Below are positions 57,047 to 64,000 of a DNA stretch of 64,000 nt, piece after piece. Under the pieces are notes generated by a model. That model was not told where the DNA came from. It worked only from the letters and a program-made list of their open reading frames with translations, and did not search any database. Each line of letters begins with the position of its first letter. Position 1 is the stretch's first letter. The DNA is taken from positions 25,417,220 to 25,481,219 of the forward strand of contig NC_089314.1 of NCBI RefSeq assembly GCF_036669915.1, in the 5' to 3' direction. Origin of the DNA: Pocillopora verrucosa. Taxonomy: Eukaryota; Cnidaria; Anthozoa; Scleractinia; Pocilloporidae. Both the position numbers and the translations under genes were made by a program.

Positions 57047-57550
57047 CTAAAATACACTGAGGTGGGTTGTTGTTGTCTTCATTGCCTACAGTGTATAATA
57101 GTGCATCTCCGTATCAAGAAATGGCCCATTGTTCCGGGTCAACTTTTCCAAACAAAAGTCCTGAGTAATTGGTAGTCCTGAGGGACTTTGGCCGAAGGGA
57201 GGCGGAAAAGCTTGTAACTGATCGAGAAAATTATCGGAGTGGCAATTTTGCTGCACTGGGGGAGTGGGTAGTGTAAATATGAACTAGTAAAATCAATCTC
57301 CATCGGTGTACCCAGGGGTAGACTTGACCCTCGTTTAGCGCATTGAGCCAAAGGTTCGCAAATTCAGAAATAATTAAATTTATCCGTATTGCAGTGACTC
57401 ATTTAAACCACCTCTCTCTATATGTAAGTCAAGTCGCCTGGTTTTTACCAGTCAGTTTTTTCAACGTACAAATATATTTTTTGGTCTTACTACTGATGTT
57501 AAATGCAATCGAAAGTGACGGTTTTCTGTGGAGAGCCTCGTGGCGATTGA

Positions 57551-57752
57551 AGACCTTGTTTCTGGCGCACAGCTGTTTTCAAACGAGGCATTCATCGTTT
57601 TTAGAACCAGCATGTTTACCTAACACGAGGATCCTTCTTTGCAAAGGCGCCGAATTCGTGTAACTATGTTGATGATACAAGATATACTGATCAAAGCAAT
57701 GATTTCTAGTTTTTGCGAGAGCATGTATTTGAGTTATTTTCGTTTTCAATCA
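57551..57752 (+). repeat. Dispersed 200-bp repeat, copy 1
   Basis: This stretch matches 63804-64000 with only scattered changes, including TTTCTGGCGCACAGYTGTTT, CACGAGGATCCTTCTTTGCA and GATGATACAAGATATACTGA. A diverged relative is at 57955-58290. All three are in the same orientation. The class is unknown. Confidence 0.75.
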
Positions 57753-57954
57753 AACGCGTGGCAAGATGAGGGTGTGATATTTTTTTCTCTCACAAGTCTC
57801 ACAATGAAGAAGGTGCGAGTTTTTTTATTTATCATTTACAAAAAAAGCAGGTCCTGCTTAAAAGTAAGTCTCTCTCATTACATTACTACCAGTTTTACAG
57901 CGGATTTTAACAATATTTGTTAAAAGTAAGGAGCTGTCAACAGCTTCTCCAAAT

Positions 57955-58290
57955 TTTTCGCAGAGAGCAGGCGCTGGCGCACAGCTGTTTTCTAATGAGG
58001 TGCTGACTTTCTGGAACCAACAAGTCTACCTAAGAAGAGGATTCCTTCATTTAGGTACTTTGAGACTGCTTGAAGTTGGAGTGACCGTTCTACTTTTAAA
58101 AAAGGAAAAGCAGATCTTGCTCGTACAAGAATTTTCTAAAAACTGTCAAAACTGAATTCTAGAAATGTTTTTAGAATGAAATACTGCTAAAAGCAAGTTT
58201 TTCGAGGTTTTGGCAGAGCGCGTTTGTTATCACTTTTTATTTGTTCCTTTTGTCTTTTACCTTGGGCGTGGCATCCAACGAAGGTGTGAT
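57955..58290 (+). repeat. Dispersed repeat, diverged copy 2
   Basis: The blocks CTGGCGCACAGCTGTTTTCT, AAGAGGATTCCTTC and AAGGTGTGATTTTTTTC correspond in order to the unit at 57551 and its downstream DNA. This implies an old tandem duplication. Confidence 0.45.
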
Positions 58291-58307
58291 TTTTTTCATC
58301 GCTTTAA

Positions 58308-58402
58308 GATGTGGCGAAGAAGAGCTAACACTCGAAACGTCAGCTTTTTTACTCTTTACGGTGGCCAATTTCCATTTTCAACTCAGTTGTTAATACTTAA
58401 TT
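58308..58402 (+). mobile_element. Truncated copy of the palindrome-family retroelement
   Basis: The sequence from GCTAACACTCGAAACGTCAG through ACTCTTTACGGTGGCCAATT to CAACTCAGTTGTTAATACTT matches the arms at 41461-41555 at most positions. The upstream core is degenerate (GTGGCGAAG instead of CTGACGAAG). Confidence 0.6.
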
Positions 58403-58409
58403 ACCACCT

Positions 58410-61400
58410 GTTTTTAATTTTGTCTAGTATTTTCAAAGCGCCTCAACGTTAAATTATCACGATAGGATTTCAATTGAGTTTTTTCCTTTTTGCTTTAGGA
58501 AATGTTGCACTTGTTTGTGGTTTTGAAAGTTAGTTCTCTAATTTAAAAAGGACTTTCATCAACCTGTCACGTAATTTTAGTTTGAAAACTTGCTCTGGCC
58601 TCGACGAAGTCTTTGAGCAAATACTGACGATTCGTGTCGGAATTTACTATGAATATTTGTACAGCTCCACCTTGGTCGAAAGCCACGATGACCATAATTC
58701 ACGGACGTCAAGAAAACGCAATACAAACGATCTGCTCAAACCTCAAGGGCTTCAGAGCTACAATACAAATTTAAGTTGACAATGAGGACAAACAGATTAA
58801 ACAAAATGCGATGTAAATTTACGCTGATATGCCAAATACTAAAAATTTGTTGATAAATATTTTTAACATGACAGTTTTTAATGAGTCGTCGACATTGTAG
58901 TTCAAATAAATGTATGTAAATTTATGACTATTTTTTTTTTCGCCGTACACACTATCTTGAAATTTGCTTACGTCCTTTTCATATTACTCATAGTTTATTG
59001 AATTGTCGTCTGTCTTGTCTCACGCAACGTTAAATCAACACGTAATAATGGCTCGAAATTATTTGAAAAGTTGCTATTCTTGTAAAATCGTTCATTTTTC
59101 TTCCTACGGCTTTGTCACCACAAGATAGACAAAAAGCACAACGTTTTCCGTCCTCATGATAAAATCATCCCGACAATTTGTGCACGATGAAACATTTAGC
59201 CGGCTTCACGCACTCCGTAGGAGTTTTAAAACATATTTTAGGCGCACTTTTACCAGAATGAACAGTACAATTTCCCCCATTATTTAACATAGTAAATGTT
59301 TTGTTCAAGATGACAGACAAGACAGATACCAGAAGCTGTTTATGTCTTTCTATAAGACACCAAATGACTTCATCAATAAATCATCTCCTATATTTTTCCA
59401 GTTTGTCTAATTCTTCGGCGCAAGTTGCTCGAATTTTGAATTCAAGTTTCACTTGAAATTGTTTAAGTTCTCATTAGGTGTGATATGCCACTGAAAAACA
59501 GCTTAGTATAACGTCGGAAAAATTGTGTGATTCACATTTCTAGTCATTAAGTCTCTATTGCTTACATATGCAATTGTATTAGTCTTAATGCACGGATGGT
59601 TTAATTTGAAAACTGTCAAACAATCTTTAGAACTTATGCATGGACGAACTTTTTTCAACAGTCGCTACCTATTTGTTTTGTATCTGAGGCGAAGAACTGA
59701 ACATAAATTCAAGAAAAAGTTCCAGTAAAGAAGAGTGAAATTGTTTCAAAAAAAGCTTCAAGAGATGGGGTTTTGCCTAAGTTAAAGAGGCTTGCATTTT
59801 TCAGGGAACTTATTCAGCGTCGCTCTTAAGGCCCTGTTTACCATTCGAGTTGTTATCAGATAGTTGTCTTTTAACTGTCGACTGGTCTCATTCGCGTTTT
59901 CAACGATGTAGAGAGTACTTTATTTAGGCAGGCGATAAATTAAATCGTGCTATTTTTTGCAATTACGTAGAGACCAAACTGTTCGAGTAAAGCTCCTGTG
60001 GACTTATTTTCTATCGATTACGACTCATCTTTCGTTAAATGTGTTTTATTGGCGCCTTGAAACGAAGTAAGTACGTGCATATGTATAATATGGAATTAAC
60101 AATCAAGGAAATACAAGACTAGAAATACAGAATATTGTGGTGAAACTTGTCTTCATCCTGAACTTTTCATCTTACACTTAACGAAGGGTAAATTAGGATT
60201 TGCATGGTTTTTACTAAAGCATTCATGAAATAATCAGTTCGGGAAGTTAAACGCTGACAACCATAGCAATACTGCTTCCGATGAAGGAAAACAACTCAAG
60301 GCCTCTCAGAAAGTGGCATTACATCGTCGTTTTATAATCGATAACAGAATCCTTGGAATTTTTTAGCCATCACGGAAACATTACAGCATTTAGGTTTTTA
60401 AAATCATGTAGGAACATTAAGCAGCAGGCTCGTAGTACATCAAGGTGGTAAGACATCCAATAAATTTTATTCGTGCCTTGAGTTATGCATTGCCTCTGTT
60501 TCATTTTTTACGGTCTTTTTAAGGACAGGAGTCTATGAGGAAACGGTTGCTAGATCCTTTTTTCCTTATAACCTATACTTTTGGTGTGCTGTCTTGTAAA
60601 AAAAAAAAAAAGAAAAAAAAAAGAAAAATTATAATTTCCGCGTAACTTAACCAGCCCAGGGAAAATGGAGGAAAATTAATACTGCCTTCATTTGCAGATT
60701 TTTGCCTATCTGATAACAGGAATTTAGGATAATTTTATGTCTCAATTCCGCGCTCAGATATTTCCTCATGATTTCAGCTGAGATAAAGGAGGTTAACACA
60801 TAAAATGCTTGGGACAAGACAAATTTGAGTAAAGTTTTTAATTGTTTTTATTGATGTTACCGCTGTTATATTTTAAATTCCTAACTTTTTGTATAAAAAG
60901 GTCCTACATAAATAGCTCCAGCCCTCTCCCTCCCAAAAACGGTAAAAAAAAAAAAAAAAGTTGAAACAAGAACAAAAATTGGTAGCATCGAGCATCATTT
61001 GTCTTTTGTAGAGAGCATTTTCGATATTATTTTAGGGAAGAGAACAAAAGCCATTAATAAAAGCTATACGCAAATTTTTCTCAAGTTCCTTTTCTATTTC
61101 ATGATCGATAAGTCATAAAAAAAAACTTTATTCTTCTTTATAAACCTTTTTCTCTTTCTTCATTATACAAGTCCTTGGAAATTCAGATTTTCCTACTTGA
61201 GTTTACACGATCGCCTTTGGTTATTTAGACCGATTATCATAGAAAGAGGAAATTTATGCTAATTTCAATTGAGACAAGCCATCTTTTTTCTGGCATCACG
61301 CAACAGATTCATACATGGGGTGATGTATGAATAAATTCAGTATACATTGGACAATTCGACTTTTTCCCGGAAATAGTAAACTTAGATTAAAAAATGTCAA

Positions 61401-63660
61401 ACTCTATATTTCCCAAACCAGAAATATCGAAATAATCGGCAATTTAACGGTCGACAGATGCCACCTGCTATCGAGGTGAGTACCTTTAAACTAATCATTG
61501 AACATGTTTGTGCTAATAACTTTCTCTTAGACTTGCACAATACGCGATTTTAACTTTTGATAGATAAGCTTTGTTTATGGACGAATATACAACAAAAAAT
61601 TGCAACTATTCTTTGCCATATTTCAGTACTGTTCTCTTGTAAAAATAATTTTTCAGATATGATTGAGAGCGGTTAAAATGTGCTTCCGTACGATGCAGAA
61701 AGATCAAATTTTCGCCTAGTAAAACGCGGGAAAATTGAACATAACATAGTGTCATGCTTAAATGTTATTGAGAGAGGAGAGATGGGAATGTAACTATTTT
61801 AAATGAAGTAATTCGTATCTGCTGAAGTTTTCAGTCATTTTGCATCTAAAATCCAAATTTCTTATTAAGAAACGCTAAAAAAACTTTCGTTAAATACCCT
61901 TTAATTTTTCAAAAATGAGTTCCAATCATGGGTAGATGTTGAATGTCGGATTTTGACTTAGTCGTTGCTAGTTGTTGTAACTTTAATTCTTTTTGTATCA
62001 GTAAAATAGAATAGGAGAGATATATAAATGAAGTTGTACTCATAAGTGAATCGAAGGATAAAAAAATGATTCGCCGTCTGCGACTCACCTTTTCCAAAAG
62101 TGAAGTTAGTCAACAATGCAGTCCAGGTTTTCTGTTTATACCACGCGCGTATGACACAAGTTTTAAGTTGATCGCTAGCTCCAAGCAATGGATTAAGCTT
62201 CCCAAATCGACCTGTCGTTATGAACAAAACCTTTTTATGAAAATAAATTTTAAAAAAATGCTTGCAGCTGTCAGTTCCATGTGGAAATTAATGCAAATGG
62301 CGCAAATGGATGTTATCCGCTTCGCTCGATGGAGAGATGTGGGTCTCTTAGGAATATCTTCACATGTTAACATACGTATTAGACACCGAAATTAGTCCTT
62401 TGACCAACATTGTAAAAATTTCGATTAATTATTTTATGTCCAATTGACGGCGAAAAACCCTTGGAAAAGCAGATACTTAAACGTTAAGTTGTACGTTTTT
62501 AAACCAAAACCTTTTGGATTAAAAACTCCCTATTATTTAATAAAGTAAATGTTTTGTTCACGAAAATAAAATTTCAGGATAATGATCTTGTTTCTTTCAA
62601 GCAGCTGGAGATATTTTCTCGCCAAGTGTTTGTGATACCCACATTTGGAAACTCGGTAAATTTCATTTTCGTTTTATTTCAACTACACAGAAATAGGAGT
62701 TAAGGCTGAATATCAAATCTTATCATGGGGTGAAAGTCAAACTCAAGTTTATCATGCATTAAGTACAGTCATCTCCTACCTTTCAAGATCCAACGTTCTT
62801 TGGTGCCCAACACTAGACTTATTTAGCCAAACGCGTTTTCTTTTATTAGTCTGGTAGCTATGGTTACGATAGAAACTGTTGGTTTCAAGCCAAGATGAAA
62901 ATTAATATTAGAAATGAACTTCCCACTTCCTGTTTTGGGCTCTTTAATTATAAATTATAGATCGTCTTTGGTAATTCATGTCAAACAAACGCAATGCAGG
63001 TGAATTTGAGAGAAGAAACGAGAGACTTTAATAAAATTAAAGGCAAGTCCAGCGAAGATGGTTTTGAGACTCACACAAACATAGATAAAGAGGAAAATTT
63101 TGCACTTCGTACTCCTTAGCTCGATGAATTTTATTAAATTGATTACAGTGTGTATATAGTTAATCTATGTTAATGAGACTGGAAAGAAATATGTTTTCTT
63201 TCTGTCATCCATAATTTTCTGAAACGTGTTGATTTTCCTTGTATGATTCTTTATCTTATTTTCTACAATCAGTTTATAAAATAATATAAAGATAAAATAA
63301 TAAAGATTTGAACGGCTGCCCATGCACTAGAAGTGATTATCAACATTGTCTGTGTGCGTACAGCGTTTTAAGTCTGGTTAAACAGGTGTTCTTAGGCAAT
63401 ATTGCCTGATGCGTTATAGTTAAACAAACCCCTTAGAGACTGGGGCTCCACGCTGTGGTAGACCAAGCACACACCAGTGCAGGTGAGATCCAGATATAGA
63501 AACTTCTTTCCTTAGTGTAGAGGCAGTAAAATCATTGTGTTTTCGCTAAAAAATTTGGGCTGAAATGGCCGTGACCATAAGCTGCACTTGCTAGGCTTGA
63601 AATTTTGAGGACTATGTCACTCCAACCAATCTATTAATAAAGTTTTCATTGTGAGACATA
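58410..63660. other. Intergenic, no gene recognised
   Basis: About 5 kb of AT-rich DNA, with poly-A-like tracts at 60597-60628 and 60944-60959. A cysteine-rich minus-strand frame with one stop at 59110-59275 is discussed under findings. No gene can be supported. Confidence 0.4.
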
Positions 63661-63803
63661 CGTTCTAGGGTTGTTTAGTGCGATTGTAAAGGGACTGTTT
63701 GCGTCCGTCTGCGATGACGGACGTTGGGTTATTTTTTCTTTCATCAAAATGCTCCATGCAAATCTCCTTTCTTCTTTTCTTCAAAAACCTTTTTTTCATT
63801 AAA

Positions 63804-64000
63804 AACCTTATTTCTGGCGCACAGTTGTTTTCAAACGAGGCGCTCATCATTTTTAGAACCAGCATGTTTACCTGACACGAGGATCCTTCTTTGCAAAGGC
63901 GCCGAATTCATGTAACTATGTTGATGATACAAGATATACTGATCAAAGCGATGATTTCTAGTTTTTGCGAGAGCATGTATTTGAGTTATTTTCGTTTTCA
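63804..64000 (+). repeat. Dispersed 200-bp repeat, copy 3 (runs off the right edge)
   Basis: It is nearly identical to 57551-57752, about 6.25 kb away, same orientation, and continues past the window end. Confidence 0.8.

Overview
The window looks like nuclear DNA of an invertebrate animal, most likely a hexacorallian cnidarian and probably a stony coral. The base composition is AT-rich and genes carry several short-phase introns. Many short fold-back and inverted-repeat elements lie in introns and intergenic DNA, including a TTAA-flanked family that I associate with coral genomes. The assignment is from recollection of such sequences, not from a search. No bacterial, viral or organellar genes were seen.

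Left third (1-23000) is gene-rich and conserved. A minus-strand first exon of TRAPPC8 leaves the window at the left edge. A plus-strand four-EF-hand calmodulin-like gene (3601-7052, five coding exons, first intron directly after ATG) follows. Then come RP9 on the minus strand (six exons) and NDUFS6 on the plus strand (five exons), head to head with 88 bp between their ATGs. VAC14 is on the minus strand (sixteen exons, 726 residues). Every exon of these genes was joined by hand and the phases close exactly. VAC14 has two introns with minor-spliceosome (U12-type) signals, one AT-AC and one GT-AG.

Middle and right (23000-64000) is gene-poor. It holds a single-exon gene for an unrecognised 165-residue charged protein (25134-25631). 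It also holds three minus-strand paralogues of a seven-pass membrane protein related to the PRRT3/PRRT4 family (29096-30121, 35632-36609, 50108-51115). Each paralogue has an uninterrupted coding region with a splice acceptor just upstream of its ATG, so the introns sit in the 5' leaders. A decayed scrap of a fourth copy lies near 48714. The rest is intergenic DNA with fold-back elements and tandem duplications.

Two insertions of one retroelement-like sequence carry target-site duplications (20945-21088 and 41286-41568). The second is an almost perfect 95-bp-arm palindrome. The conserved genes are housekeeping functions (vesicle tethering, calcium signalling, RNA-associated protein, respiratory complex I, PIKfyve complex) and do not form a joint pathway. 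The membrane-protein cluster is the lineage-specific part.
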